From Amphirosellinia nigrospora (Eukaryota > Ascomycota > Sordariomycetes > Xylariales > Xylariaceae), in assembly GCA_004123355.1 (NCBI GenBank), contig SCHM01000002.1, positions 5,553,569 through 5,617,568 of the forward strand: a stretch of 64,000 nt of DNA. Reading direction: 5' to 3'. Position numbers and translations under genes: made by a program. The notes under the pieces were generated by a model that searched no databases, had not been told where the DNA came from, and worked only from the letters and a program-made list of their open reading frames with translations. Position 1 is the stretch's first letter. Each line of letters begins with the position of its first letter. Positions 1 through 14,173 of the stretch are shown here, in pieces.

Positions 1-731
1 AATATTAATTAAACTTTTTTATTATTATAAAATATATAAAAAAACTTTTAAAAATAAATTATAATTATTATTAATTTAATTTATAATATTATTTTAAGCA
101 AACTATAGTTTAAATTATAATATTTTATTAAATTATTAATAAAATTTAATATTTTTATTTTAATTATTTTTAATTATAATATAAATATTATTTAATAATA
201 AATAAAATAATATATAACTATAAATTTAGTTTATTAATTTAATATTAATTAATAAAACTATAATTTTAAAATTAAAAAAATATTAAATTAATAATAAAAA
301 AAACAAAATAATATTTAAAAACGTAAACTAAAAATATTTTTAAAACGTAATAATTTAATATAAAAAAACTTCGATAAAATAAATAAATAATATTTAACTA
401 GTTTTTGCTAGAACTTATTTTTAAAAAATATAAGCTATATTTTTTATAAAAAATAATTTTAATTTTATTTAAAAATTTAATAAAAAAATCTTATCGTATA
501 AAAAAATAATATTAGTTAATATAAAAAAAACTAATAATTAAAATATTTAGCTTAAATATAATTATTTTTAATATAATAAAAAAAAAAACGGGTAAAAATA
601 TTATATTATTAATATTAATAAAGTTAATAAAATAATTAAAAAATAAAAAAAAAAAAAATTTTTAAAAAAAAAAATAAAAAATTAAAATAAAAAACGCGAA
701 AAAAAACTTAAAAATACTAAAACTAGTTACA

Positions 732-892
732 AAATACGCAGCTTAGCTTTAACCTATAGCTAGCAAGTATCCGTAATCCATATAATCTATAATAAGTTGT
801 TAAGCCTTTATTTTAGCTAACTTTACGTTCTTTTTGCCTTATTTAAAGTGCTTAGCGTAGTAAGTTATAGCTACTATTAGCTAGGTTATAAC
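732..892 (+). repeat. direct repeat copy 1 in AT-rich block
   Basis: A stretch of about 160 bp with higher GC than its surroundings, containing the phrase GCTTTAACCTATAGCTAGCA and ending near GCTAGGTTATAAC. It recurs in the same orientation at 1118-1275 with scattered C/T and G/A differences. The two copies are separated by about 225 bp. They may be part of a once-tandem repeat or of two terminal repeats of one element. Confidence 0.8.
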
Positions 893-1117
893 TTTAGCTA
901 AAATAACCAGCGTTATAAGTTTAAGCCTATAGCCGGCAAAAAAAACCGTTGTTTTTTCCGGACGTCTTATATAGTAGCGTATAATAAATACTAGCGCGCT
1001 TATATAAACCACTCCAAAGTCCTTAATCGCGCTTAACGCCTACAAACTACCTCGTAGTAAAAACAAAAAGTTAAATCTAAAGCTAAACTTTTAGCTTAAA
1101 ATAAAAGGAGTAATTAT

Positions 1118-1275
1118 AAAATACAGCCTAGCTTTAACCTATAGCTAGCAGGTATTCATAATCCATATAGTTTATAATAAGTTGCTAAACCTTTATTTTA
1201 GCTAACCTTACGTTTTTTTGCCCTATTTAAAATGTTTAACGTAATAAGTTATGGCTATTATTAGCTAAGTTATAA
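1118..1275 (+). repeat. direct repeat copy 2 in AT-rich block
   Basis: Second copy of the repeat at 732-892, aligned along its whole length. Many of the differences are transitions (for example GTATCC against GTATTC, and GCGTAGTAAG against ACGTAATAAG), as expected when RIP acts on both copies. Confidence 0.8.
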
Positions 1276-4200
1276 CTAAACTTAATATATATTTTAGCCG
1301 AATAAATTTAATATTATTATTATATTATTTATAAATAAACTATAAAATAAAGTTTATTAAAAATAAATTTAAAGCTAATTTAAATTATAGTTTTTTATAT
1401 AAAATATTTTTAAACGAGCTAAAAACTATATAAAAATTTTTAGTTAAAAACTTATATAAAAAATTAACTTAATAATATTTTATAATATATTTATTTTATT
1501 TATAAAAAAACAAATAATAAGTTTTATTTTATATAAATTATTATAAACTAAATAAAATTATAAAAAAAAACTAGTATCCGTTTTTTTTATTAAAAAAACT
1601 TTAGCTTATATTTAAAGCGAAATTTTTATTTAATTTAATATATAATAAATATTTAACTATATTTATATATTATTATAAAAATAAATATACGTTTTATATA
1701 AATATAATATATATTATTAGTATTATTATTTAGTTTTATTAATAAATTTTTAACGTTTTAATAATTATTTAATATATTATTTAATTTTTAAATAATTTTT
1801 ATAATATTTATATAAATATATTATTATTTTTAAAAATAAAAAAAAATATATTATTATATATATTACGTACTAAAACAATTAATTTAAGCTAAATTATAAA
1901 TTAATTTAAAAAAATCCGAGTTTATATTATTAAAACTAAATTTTTAAGCTATATTATTAATATTAAAAAAATTCGAATAAATTTTATTAAAATTAATATT
2001 ATATTAAAATAAAAAACTTTTATATCGGTTAAAATATATAATTTTTTTAAGATTTTATAACTTTATTAAAATTTTATCGATATTTAAAGTTATATTATAG
2101 CGTTTTTAAACTAATTAAATAAAAAGCATATTTTTTAAATAAATTAAAAAACATAAAAAATTATTCTATTAGTTTAAAAAACTTTAATAAAATTTTTTTA
2201 TTAAATATTTCGATTATAATTTATTAATAAAAATCAAAACTAATTTATTTAATAATATTAGTTTTAACGTATTATTATAACTATATAATAAACTTAATAT
2301 TTATAATATATTTTTCGAAAATATTTTATAACGCTAAATTAAACTATAATATTTATAATAAAAATTATTAATAATTTATATTTTAAAAAATAAAAACTTA
2401 AATTAATTATATATAATAAGTTTTTTTTAATATTATTAATAATTAAATATTAAAGTTTTTTAGCGAAAAATAATATTTTAATTTAAAATAAACTAAATAA
2501 AAACTTTTTTTTAAAAATAAGTTTTTAATATTATATTACTTTAGTAAAATAATATATTAGCTAACGTTTTATTATAAAAATAAAAAAATTTAATAATATA
2601 AAAACTAAAAAAAAAATACAATATTATTTTATAATATTTAGCTAATAAATATATATATATAATTAATTTTTACGTAAATAAAATTATATTAAATAAACTT
2701 TATTAAAATATACAACGAACTAAATATTTTTATAAAATTATAATTAATTAAATAATTTTTAAAAAAAACTATAAAAATAAAATATAAAAATTTATTATTA
2801 ATAAATAAAAATAATAAGCTAAAAAACCTATAAAAATTAAAAAACAAATTAACTATTTTTTATAAACGTTTAATTATTTTTAATTTTTTATATTTATAAA
2901 TATATTTTATTAAAAAAATATTATAAAATATTTATTATATTTTAATAAAAATAAACATATAAACTTATTATTAAACGTTATTAATAGCTAAAACTAAGCA
3001 AAAATTATAATTATTATATAATAAACTATATAAAATATAAACTTATTAAATATTTAAAAATAAAACTTTTAATAAACTTATATTTTTTAATATTTAAATA
3101 TATAATATTATTTTATTATTAACTTTAAATAAATATTTAAAAATAAATATATATATAATAATATTTAATTATAATAACTATTTAAATAAATAAGCTTAAA
3201 TTATATTTTATATTATAAAATAATTATAAAACGTTACTAAATATATTATAAAAAACTTTTTTAAGTTTTCGGAATATTTATAATTATAATTTTAAACCGA
3301 AAATTTTAGTTTATTTTTATTTTATAAACAATTATATAAGCTAATAAATATAAATATATATTTAAATATTTAAAATTATAAATAAATAAATTATAAATAA
3401 ATATATTAACTAAAATTATAATTATTATAAACTATTATTAAAATAATTAGTTTAAACGTATATTTGCTATAATTATATATAAGCTTTAATTTTTATGTTT
3501 AATAAAACTATTATTTACGAAATAAAATAAATTTTTAATATTATTTAATTTCGATTAAAAAAATCGGACTATAATATAAAGCTATAAAAACTTTTTAAAA
3601 AAAAAAAACAATTTAAATAAATATAAAAAAAAATAAAAAAATAGCATAATTTATTAAATTAGCTAAAAAAAACTTATAATATATTTAAAATATATAATTA
3701 ATTAACTAATAAAAATTAATATAAATTTAATTTTAATATAAAAAACTATATATTAATTTTAAAAAAAAATAATTTTAAAAAATAAACCGTTTATTAAACA
3801 AACTAAACTTTTTTATAATATAATAAAAGTTTAAAATATATAAAAAAACAAAATATTTTTATATTAAACGTTTTTATAACTTAAAAAATATTAAATTATT
3901 ATTTTATAAATTAACTATAAAAATATTTAAATAATTTATTATAGGTTAAAAAGCAGAAAATTTAAAAAAAAATAATAAAACTTAAAAATAAAAAAAAATT
4001 ATCGAAAAAATATAAACATTTCGATTTTACTATTAAAAATTATAATATTAAATAAACTAAAAAATTAAAACCCCAATAATATATAATATTAATAAAAAAC
4101 TTTAAAAATAATAAAAATATTAAAAATTTTATAATATAAACTTTAATTTAACTAAACTTTTAATAAAATATAAATATAGCTAAAAATAATATAAAAAAAT

Positions 4201-7200
4201 AAATTTAATAAGCTATATTAAATAAAATAAAACTATATAATAAAAGAAAAATAACGCAAAAAAAAACGTATAAAATAAAAAATATATAAATATTATATAT
4301 ATTTAAATATATATTAAGCAAAAAAACTTTAAACAATATATAAAAAGCTAGTATAATAATTTAATAGTATAAAAGCTTTATAAGAAATATATTAATAAAA
4401 ACTTAAAGCAATTTTTTTTCGCTAAAAAGTAATTATAATTTTAACTTTAGTTAAATTATTCTTTTTTTTAAAAAAAGTAATATAGATCTATAAGCTTTAA
4501 TAGTTATGCTTATTATTAGCTATAGCACTTATAATTTTTACTTATAATAATACTATTTATATAAATATATAACTATTATTTATAATAAATATAGTTATAA
4601 TAAATAAAAGCAAATATTAGCAGTAAATATAGCTGCCTATATAAATATTTAAATAGCTGCTTATACTATAAATTTAAACCTTCCTTTTTTTATTTTTTAT
4701 AGATTTTATATACAATATACTAATATACTAAAGCTTTATTTCTTTAAGTATATAAAGCGTAACTAAATAATCGAAAAATTAAATATAATCGTAGCTTTAA
4801 TTAATAAACTAATACGTTTTAATATATATAAATTAAACTATATTATTATATAAAAAATATTTAAACGGATAATTTAAACTAAAATAATATATAATTTATA
4901 TAATTAATAATTATTAAAAAAACATAATTAATTAAAAAAAAAAACTTAGCTTATATTATATAAATTTAAATATTTATTATATAATATTTAAATATTATAA
5001 ACTTTTTTAATAAAAAAAAAAAACAAGCTTTTAAATTAGCAATAAGCTATATATAAATAAAATTATTATAACTTTAATAAACTATTTAAAAAATTAAACG
5101 TAATAAAAATTAATAAACTTATTATATAAAGCGTTTTTAAATTTATTATATATAATTTAAATATTTATAAAAAAAATATATTTTAAGTTTATTTTACGAA
5201 AAATTAAAAAAAACTATAAAATTATATAAAAGTTTAAATTTATTATATAAAAATATAATAATATCGAAAAAAATATTATTTTAATTTAATTATAAATTTA
5301 ATAAATAAACTAATAGTTAATTTTAATATTTAGTTTTATTTTATATAAAACTTTAGAGCTTTATATAAGCTTAAAATATTATTTAAGTTTATATTAATTT
5401 AAAAATAAACTATTATAAAATATTTATATTTATTTATTTTAAAACTAAAAAAAAATACTTTTTAAAAACTATTTTATATATATATAACTTTTATATAGTT
5501 TAATTAAATTTAAACTATATTAGTTTAAAATATATTATTAATTATTAAAAAAACTTAAATATAAATATTTATATATAATTTATATTATTAGTTAATATAA
5601 TAGTTTAAAAATTTTTAAAATAATTAAAATATAAACGGATAATATATTAAGCTTATTAATTAGATTTTTATTGCGCGAAAAAAAAAACTTAAATAAATAA
5701 AACTTTACGCGAAGCTAAAAAAAACTTTATTTTTAAATACTTTTTAAATTTAATAAAAAGATTTTTTATATAAATAAAATATTATAATATTTAAAAAATT
5801 AAGCTAAAAATTTAGCTAAAATTAACTTTATATAAAAAAATTCGCTTAAGCTTATATTTTCTAACAAGTTAAAAAAATATATAATAATATATATTAATTA
5901 AAACTATATATTTTATTATTATAGCTTAAATTATTAAGCTATAATATATAATATAAATATTAAATAAATAAATTAAATAATAAAAAATATATTAAAAAAG
6001 CTTACGTTTATTTTTTTCGATTTTATTATATAAAGCTTTTTATTTTTATAAATAAATTATTTATAAATAATATAATATAATTTTATAGCTTAAATTTATT
6101 ATATATTTATAATTAAAGTTTATATAAAAAATATAATAAATTTAAACTTTAAAATCGAAAGCAATATTATATATTAAAATTTAAATAAATATAAAAAATT
6201 ATATAAAATATTTTAGCTAGTAAATTATATAATATAATTAATAGTTTTAATATATATTATTTTTTATATATTTTAAAAATTATAAAAATATTTAATTTAT
6301 TTTTAATATACTAGCTATTTTATACTTAAATTTTAAATTGTTATATAATTATTTAATTAAACTAAAAATAATTTAAAAAAAAATTAATAATAAATATTAT
6401 ATTTTTCTAAAAATTATACGAAAAAAATTTTTTTTTAAAATATAATAAATTAATAATAAAAATAATTTAGCTAATATATTATTAAATAATATTAAATTAA
6501 ATACTAAAACTTTAGTTTTTATAAATACTGTTTATATAAATTAAAATATTTATTAAAAAACTATAAAAAGTACGCTTATATAATAATACAGCTAACATAT
6601 ATAAAAGCAATATATTATATAAACATTTAAAAAATAATATTATAATATAAATAAAATTAAAAAATTATAGCAAAATAACGATTAAATTTATACCCGAAAA
6701 ACATATATATAAAATTTTTATATTTTTTTTTTTTTTTTTTAAACTTAAATATATATAATAAAAATAATAAATATTATATAATCGTTATATATAAGCATTA
6801 TACGTTATTTAAAAACTAATATTATATAATATTAATTAAATAAAATATTTTAATAATTAATAACTATTACGGATTATTTAATATAAAATAATTTAGCTAT
6901 AATTTAAATAAAATCGTATAAAAATTTTTTTTAATATATAAACTTTATTATATATATAAAATAATAATTAATAATACTAGAAAATAATATTATATAAAAA
7001 ATAAAAAAATTATATTTTTTTATTTATTATATAATAAAATAAATTAGCTAAAATATATATTAAAATTTTCGTATAAAATAAATAAGTAAAAATATATATA
7101 TTTATATATAACGTTATATAAAGGTTTTATAAGCCCGATTTTTAGTAAAAAAGCTATAAACTTTAGTAGCGTTACTATTTTTTAAGTATATAAAATTTTA

Positions 7201-7555
7201 AAACTATATAATATTATTAAAAGTAAAAAGCGTAAAGCGTAAATAAAAAACTTTAATAAAGTTAGCAGGTTTTATAGCGGCTATTATAATACTAAGTAAT
7301 TTTATTTTAATTATTTATTAATATAATATTTAAAAAAACTTAAAAAGCTTTATATAATAATAATAATAATAATATAATAATATTATATTAATTATTAATA
7401 TTATTAGTATATTATTAATATTATTACTAATATTATGCTTATTATATAATATTATTAAATTTAATTTATAAATATTTATAAAATTAGTTAAAATATATAC
7501 GAAGTAATATATATATATAATATATATATTATATATAAAATAAATATATATACGC

Positions 7556-7587
<32 letters not shown>

Positions 7588-9889
7588 CAGTATAAAAATA
7601 ACCTAACTTATATATAATAAAAAATAAAAAATATATTATTTAATTTTTTAAAATATTTAAATAAATTAAACAAAAAATTATATATAATAATTATATATTA
7701 GCTTTTTTATTTATATTTGCTAATTTTTTTTTATATAAATTATATAATATTAAATATTTTAAAAAAAGCAATTTATATATTATTAAACGCTTTTTATTTA
7801 TATATTTATTATATAATATATTTAATATTTTTTTACGTTAAATTTTTTATATTAAAAAATAATCGTATAAAAATACGCTATAGCTAAAAAAAAAAAAAAC
7901 TAATATTATAATTAATTATTTATATATAAAATTAATATATTAATATTAACTATATATAATAGCTAATTATTAACTATAATATTAATTATTTATATAATAA
8001 AATTAAGCTAATATGCCCGCCCGATTTAATCGTATAATATACTGCGGTAAATTCTCTTCGTATAAAAAATTCTTTATACGAAAGCCTAGCCTTCGTACAA
8101 ATAGTTAAAAAAAATAAATCAATATATACTAGTATTTATCTCACCTATTATTACGTACAATATCGTACCCCCTAGCTACCTAACAATATATATATATAAT
8201 TATATAAAAAATAATATTAACATAAAATAATAATTATATAAACTTTAACTATAATAAAATAAAAATTAATTAAAATCTTAAAATAATAAAAAGCGTTAAA
8301 CAATTTTAATTATTAATATATAAAAATTATATAAAGCTTAAAAAAAAAAAAAAAAATAAAAAACTCGCGTATATAAGTTAATATATAACTACTAACTACG
8401 AACCGCTATAATATTTATATGCTTATTATTATTTATAGCTATATATATTGCCCTAAACATATAATATTATAATTATATATACGTAAAAATATATAATATT
8501 TTTTACTTCTTAATAATAATTATATTACTTAACGCGCGCGCTAACTTAATTAAAAATATAAATACTTTACTACTATAAAAAAATAGCCAATTTTTAAAAC
8601 AACTATAATTACTATTTTTTTATATATTTTTTATATAAAAGAAAAAAAAAATATTTTATTAAGCGCTTTTAATAAATATAACAAACTTTTATCTTAAACT
8701 TTAAAGCTAAAAAAATATTTATCTAAAAAATATAACGGAATAGCCCTATTTTAACCTAAATACGCTAGCCTTGCTAGCTTATTTAAATAAAACTAAATAT
8801 ACTAGCTTAGCTAGCTTATTTAAATAAAACAAAGCATATAAACATATTAATAAACTTAAGTATATTTAAGCTTATAAACAAGTTTAATAAGCTTTATTAG
8901 CCTAAGCGGGTTAACTATATTTTATATATATATATATAAATATAAAATATAAACTAAATTTTTAGTTAAACTTAATCTATTAATCCTTTAAAACTATTTA
9001 GTACGCTTACTTATATACATACTAGTTTAATCCTTTTTAAGCTGCAAAATACGCTAGTTTTACATAAAGCTTATTATATTTTATTATTATATTATATTTT
9101 CGGTATATTTAGCTATATATATAATACGTTATTTTTTATTTACTACTTATTTTTTAAATAGTTAAATAATTAGTTAATTAGCTATTTTTTGTTTTTTTTT
9201 TATTTTAGTTAATATAAATAAATATAAACTAATGTTCGAAGCTTTTACGAAGCGTATACGGGGCATATACGACTTATTAAAGCCGTAACTACTCGAAAAC
9301 TAGCCTGTACCGCTCACGCTCCCTAATACTAGTATTTTCCCTACCAAAACAAGTGCCCTAAAGTGTGCTGTAGAAGCTGAAATAAAAATGGACGCCACAA
9401 ATACACCCACATATCTACCAAATTAGAGGGTCCTGCAGGCTGACACTTTCTCCTTGGTCATTAAAATCAGCTTGTTTTAGATTAAATCGTTAGGTTCTAA
9501 CTGTTGGTTTGGGTTGCAGGTATGGCTCGTGATACTCGCCAACCAATCAGGCTTTCGGTCAAGTCCTTTTGTCAAGGCACATTGATGAAGGAATTCTTTT
9601 TTAGGTACGGCCGTAGGAATGTCGGGCCAACATGTCTTGGGGCGCAGTTTCAGTGTGACATCCTAACGAACCAACGCTTCAAATTCGATGAGTTGGTATT
9701 GCCGAAGAGCAGTCTCCCTCCAAGTTTCCGGCCTTGAGTCTTATAAATTGTGACTTTCCTTTTTACACAAGCAGTTCGTCGTCTTGCTTCAGTCATCCCG
9801 CAACCAAACCCTTCTTAGATACGGATTCTCCATACGCTGTGCACCTACTATATCGAGCTATCTTATTAAACTCTTTTATTACCACAGAC

Positions 9890-10322
9890 ATGTTCCTAAG
9901 TTTCTGAGCCAGACGGCTTTCGCTCTCCTCGCGGTCTCCACTTCCGCACAATCCATCTCCATCGCCCTCTACCGCAGTAACACACCTGCCTGTCCAACGC
10001 CCAGGCAGACGTCTCGTACAATCCTCACCGGTGCTGGCTGCCAGAGCGTCAACCTCTTTCCAGATGGCGAGTACAAAGCCGCCGGCGCATTCAGCGCCAA
10101 AGTCGCAAGCATAAGTCCCGGTGTGGTGTTGCGGCTTTTGACGACACGGCATGCTCGGACACGACGCCTGATGAGGCAAAGGGGATGGAAGCTCTGGGTG
10201 TGTCACTGAAGCGGCGTCGGGGCTGGGTGGATGAGTTTCAGGTTTACTGTGTAAGAAGGAAAGGGAGAAGGGAGTTTTTGGGAAGAAAAAGACCTTTTCG
10301 ACATGTTGCTCAACATTCATAA
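9890..10322 (+). CDS. small secreted protein, candidate effector (two apparent frameshifts)
   Basis: The ATG at 9890 opens a hydrophobic leader (MFLS followed by QTAFALLAVSTSAQ) that reads as a signal peptide cleaved after a small-residue motif. A mature part of about 120 residues has only a few cysteines (in PAC, GCQ, ACSD and VYC contexts) and no recognised domain. Two one-base losses are needed to keep the frame: one in a T run near 9904, and one in the T run near 10137 just before the acidic DDTACSD segment. Both are homopolymer contractions like those elsewhere in the window. A stop lies at 10320. The gene sits just beyond the right edge of the AT-rich block, a common address for fungal effectors. 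The signal peptide is seen directly; the effector role is inference, and the 3' end could differ if an intron is present. Confidence 0.55.
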
Positions 10323-11885
10323 AAGACACAATTTTTGATTGATACTATGAAGCAGATTTCGCTCCATCGGATGTAGAACAAACAGGACTACTATAAGTTT
10401 ACGTAGAAACTAAGCCATAGCATATATAGACTGTAACTAGATCCTAAGTCATGGGCAACGTATTGTTGCTAAATCAAGATGTTGACAAACTTGAAAAAAA
10501 ATACGTACTTCCGATCGACGCAGAGTTTTTCAGTTCTATTCAAACTTATATATTATATGGATTTTCTCTGCGCGGTAATTTCGAAAAGCGGCAAGATTTG
10601 CATCTATAACTACGGTCCGCAGGTGGCACACCGTCGTGTTGCTTGGAGCCCTTCCATGAATGGGCCAGCTCTTCACTGTTGATTTTGATACGAATTGATT
10701 TTGTCAAATGGAAGATACAATACTGTAATCTTGCTGTATAAGGAGAAACTACTGCATTGCGCTGCTGCCCAGCGTGAGCTTTCGGCGTTTGCTGGGACAA
10801 CTATGATGAGTCGGGAACAGTTGTGAAGCCGACGCCACCATGATTGGGTAGTTGCACTCGAGCTTTCCCTATTGGACTTCATCATGTTGACCACGATCAA
10901 GCACACACATTAACTTGGGCCTATTCATCAGGTTCTCAGAAAGGATCGACCTAAACCCCATTTTATATTTTAGAGAGTACAAACTGTCCTGAAGAGAATA
11001 CAACACCCCACTAGGTTGATATTGGTCTGACAACGCCTTAGTGACAATTTATGTTGAATAACGATGACAATTTACATTCTGATAAAGCTGTACTGTCTTA
11101 CTATGGTCTAACTTATTAGGTGTTAGTGCAATTACCACTAGTTAAGCTAATTTATTGGAAAGCTTTGCTTCCCTCGAATAGGTATTTACGAAATAATTAA
11201 GTATGAGAGGGAAAGCGAAGAAGAAGTTAAGCAGTAACCCTAAAACTCTAAATAGATTCTGCAGGCCTTTAATTGGCCAAAGGGGACTCTGCAAGCTTTA
11301 ATTAGTTAAACTCTAAATCGAGGCATCAACTACAACGTATTCGCACTTAAATAAACTGTATAGCTTACGTACTATAATAGCGAGTATAGTCCTTAGCAAC
11401 TACTATATCTCGAATACGAATACAACGCTTACATAAGCTGCGGTTAAAAATATGCGTTGCGAAAAGGCCGGCTAGGGCAAAAGCCGGACCGTAAGGGACG
11501 GCGGCCGAGTTCCCAAAGGTCCAACCCTCCCAGGCGGAGCCCTCTAGATATATAAATTACGTAGGGGTAAAGGTCTAAAGAGTAAAAGGTTTAAAAGCGA
11601 GGAAGAGTAGGAGGTCACTTAAATCGAAGTGCCAAAAGCACTTCGATTTACAACGTATTTAAAATAAAGAGCTTCGCCGGCAAAGCTTTCTATTTTAATA
11701 ATAACTTTCGGCGCTACATAGTATTTTATATTTTATATTCATACCTTGTTTGCGAAGGAGGTAGCACTAAGTGAAACGAAGGTATTATTGTCGGCAGCTT
11801 GACTAGCGCCATATCGTTCAAAGCAGGGTCGTTTCCGTTAAAACGATGCGTTAGTGCAGTCAACATACTTTCCCAGCAAAGATAC
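10323..11885. other. no gene; degraded repeat-like DNA
   Basis: No supportable coding region. Around 11340-11720 the dinucleotide pattern again resembles RIP-modified repeat DNA (few CpA), with GC-richer islands such as GGCCGGCTAGGGC. A perfect 12-bp inverted repeat lies at 11621-11649. Confidence 0.6.
11621..11649. repeat. perfect 12-bp inverted repeat (hairpin)
   Basis: AAATCGAAGTGC at 11621-11632 and its exact reverse complement at 11638-11649 are separated by five bases (CAAAA). It lies in transposon-like DNA. It may be a terminal or internal palindrome of a decayed element; no terminator function is implied in a eukaryote. Confidence 0.7.
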
Positions 11886-12646
11886 TTACCTAGGTCTTTT
11901 TCTCTGGGCACGAACTATATCCAATCCTCTTTTTTTTTTCAGATAAGATATAAACAATATAAATATCGTATAATTATAGACACTACTTCGCCCCAGGAGC
12001 ACTAGAGCGTTGCTTAGGGTATTGAGGGCCAAATCATCTTTCTCTTGTTTGCTACCTTGGCCCGACATATTTTCAGATTGCAACGGAAAGCCTTCATTGT
12101 TTCAAATTAAGATTGAGATGCTTGAGAGTATTGCAAAAGACGTCTTTGCTCTATCCTCGATCTTGGAAATTTTCGCTGGTATCAACTTCCACACTCGAGA
12201 TAAAGCTGACCGAGCACTAGGTGTCCTAAACAGCTCTATGCATTCAACTTTCTTTGGCAAAACATAATCAGTACCGAAGGATATTGGTTTGAAAAGCTTC
12301 CCTAATGCCTTGTCTAATATGTCCATACTGGCTCCCGTACTAGCCGTATCTGTTCAAGTCTCGGAGTCTATAAGCGATTCCGAATCCGTAAACGATTCCG
12401 AGCCTGTAAACGAATCCGAGTTGCTTTATAATTCGTTAATATCTGTCAATCTCTATTTGATGCATGAATTAGTTGTGGGAGATAGTCGCTCCGTGTCCGT
12501 CGCTCTTGAAGGACTCTTGATGCTCTACGTCTGCGCCCAAGTAAGATCCGTGGCATTTCTCTTAGGTCTTCGAGATGTTTGTGAGCTTGCCTGCTTACTA
12601 ATCTTCTGCGGCATTGCAGGATAATTTGACTCAGACTATTCGCCAT
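11886..12646 (-). pseudogene. decayed minus-strand gene, probable repeat-borne protein
   Basis: Read on the minus strand, about 120 residues are continuous apart from one in-frame TGA near 12102. The upstream part (12326-12105) carries a SFGTDYVLPKKVE segment and the downstream part (to about 11990) a DDLALNTLSNALVLLGRS segment. Above 12326 an acidic Ser-rich stretch is encoded by short near-tandem units (TCGGATTC/TCGGAATC type at about 12357-12425), and more broken coding sequence continues to about 12646. The closing segment resembles proteins I associate with fungal mobile-element ORFs, but I cannot name a family. It is either a dead transposon gene or a dead host gene; the adjoining RIP-like DNA favours the former. 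Confidence 0.4.
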
Positions 12647-13658
12647 TGTGCATTTTCAGTAGCGTTTCATGAATAGAGGTCAGGCTAATTTTCATGGTAC
12701 TTTGCATAAGTTCTCATTATTCAACAAACTTCCCCCTTGCAGCATAATTAGGAATACTTCTTGGGTGCCCCGGATTAGTAACTCTTCTCTGAAGTATTTC
12801 GCACCTAATTCTTCAGAAATTGACTGTGGATGTAAGTCTGATAGGTCATCTAAGGCTCCGAGACATAATATTTATTGATGGAATTCTGAAGTGTTGTTGG
12901 CAATTGCTGGCTGTGGAGACTTGCATGTAGATGATATCATGGAGATAAACTTTAGGGAAAGATAGAGTTGCTGATGGTAACTGCAATTTAACTCCTGTTT
13001 CTATCGAACTCTATCTCTTCTGTTCCATCTCAGCCAATAGCTCCCTCCTAGCCCTGGGGCCCTATGACTCTAAGGCTTGGCTAACTAGATATTTAGATGG
13101 ACTGCACAAGATTTGTCGCACATATCATTACCTCTATAGTGGGATCAGATTATAGTTGAGGACTAGGGATAAAACGGTGCCGATTGGGGCCTTTTAGTTG
13201 GACGGCGGTTGGTAAGACGCAGCGCGGACTTTGAATCTCGGAATTAGCTACCTAGGCAGGTACACATGAATTTGCTGGTTGATACGGGGTCCGATCTGTA
13301 GTGATCGGATGCTACTTGCTGTCATTCAGAATGCGAATGTTGTGCCCACCCTCGGTTGCAAATCAAAATACCGGCCTAATTGAAGACCCGTCCCATTTGT
13401 TCTAGACAAGACAGCGGGGCGTGAGATTCGCATTCGCATTCGGAACGTAGTCACCCCGATTACACTGGGTTAGATACTATCTCTGAATGGTATTGGGTGC
13501 GACGTATATGTGTATAAAGCGTCGGCTGTGTGGCTTATCTCATTGAATGATAGAGTTCACGCATAGATTAAGACTTGTTGAATTCTCTATATTGTTTTGC
13601 GGATCCCATCCTGACACCCGCTTGCTTAGACCAATTTGATTCTCTTTTAAGCGAGAAT
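12647..13658. other. intergenic, nothing recognised
   Basis: No coding region, RNA gene or clear repeat can be supported here. It includes the promoter region of the SRPBCC gene that starts at 13659. Confidence 0.6.
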
Positions 13659-14173
13659 ATGCCTTCCCATATCAACTGGCCAGAAAAGTACCTCCCCGGT
13701 ACAACCGATAACTTCGTGTCGAATGAGGTTTTCGCCAAGGGAATCACAGCGCAACAAGTTTGGGACTACCTTAGTGACATCACGAAATGGGAATCGTACT
13801 ACGACAACGTCAGCCAAATAACGCCCCCAGCTCAGGACCTAGACTTGAAAAGGGTGATAAATTCAGCTTTTCGACGTTTGGATTTCCGCCGGTACCGACA
13901 GAGGTCTGGGAGTCCGTGGCACCCACTCCCACCACGCCAGGCAGAATTGCGTGGCGGGCCTGGCATGATGGCGACGAAGATTCTGCGGCAGACGTGTACC
14001 ATGCCTGGGTTGTGGAGGATATGGAATGGGGCGTGGTCCGTATCTTGACACAAGAATCCCAAATTGGAAAGCACTTTGCTCAACTGGCAACGACGAAACC
14101 TAATGTGATGCTTAACGGACATCAGAACTGGCTGGATGGGCTGGTAGCCATTGCCAAACAAACCAGGAAGTAA
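13659..14173 (+). CDS. SRPBCC-fold (polyketide cyclase/START-like) protein
   Basis: The protein is about 171 residues. It begins MPSHINWPEKYLPG, followed by a segment (GITAQQVWDYLSDITKWESYY) typical of the N-terminal strand-helix of the SRPBCC/Bet v1-like fold. The C-terminal half has the repeated aromatic strands (AWRAWH, DVYHAWVVEDMEWGVVRILTQE) and a long closing helix (HQNWLDGLVAIAK). The family binds hydrophobic ligands and includes polyketide cyclases and lipid-binding proteins. The frame changes once, near 13850, where one G is missing from a G run after LK; both halves otherwise join smoothly. The neighbour on the other strand is an acyltransferase, so this may be a small biosynthetic pair, but no ligand can be assigned. 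Confidence 0.65.

Larger units (their letters stand above)
1..9300. repeat. AT-rich RIP-type block
   Basis: This stretch is overwhelmingly A and T (well under 20% GC by eye), packed with TpA dinucleotides and almost devoid of CpA and TpG. That is the pattern left when RIP converts C to T in repeated DNA of ascomycetes. No open reading frame of useful length exists in any frame, and stop codons are dense throughout. GC content recovers gradually between about 8.0 and 9.4 kb, so the right edge is diffuse. The block probably consists of nested, mutated transposons, but no element type can be recognised. Poly-A and TA microsatellites occur, for example around 7560-7586. Confidence 0.9.

Noticed and set aside
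9793-10329. 178-residue minus-strand open frame
   Set aside because: It is the antisense of the secreted-protein gene, which has a signal peptide and natural composition; the antisense translation has neither.
11621-11649. Perfect hairpin as a transcription terminator
   Set aside because: Intrinsic hairpin terminators are a bacterial feature; here it is better seen as a palindrome of a decayed repeat.
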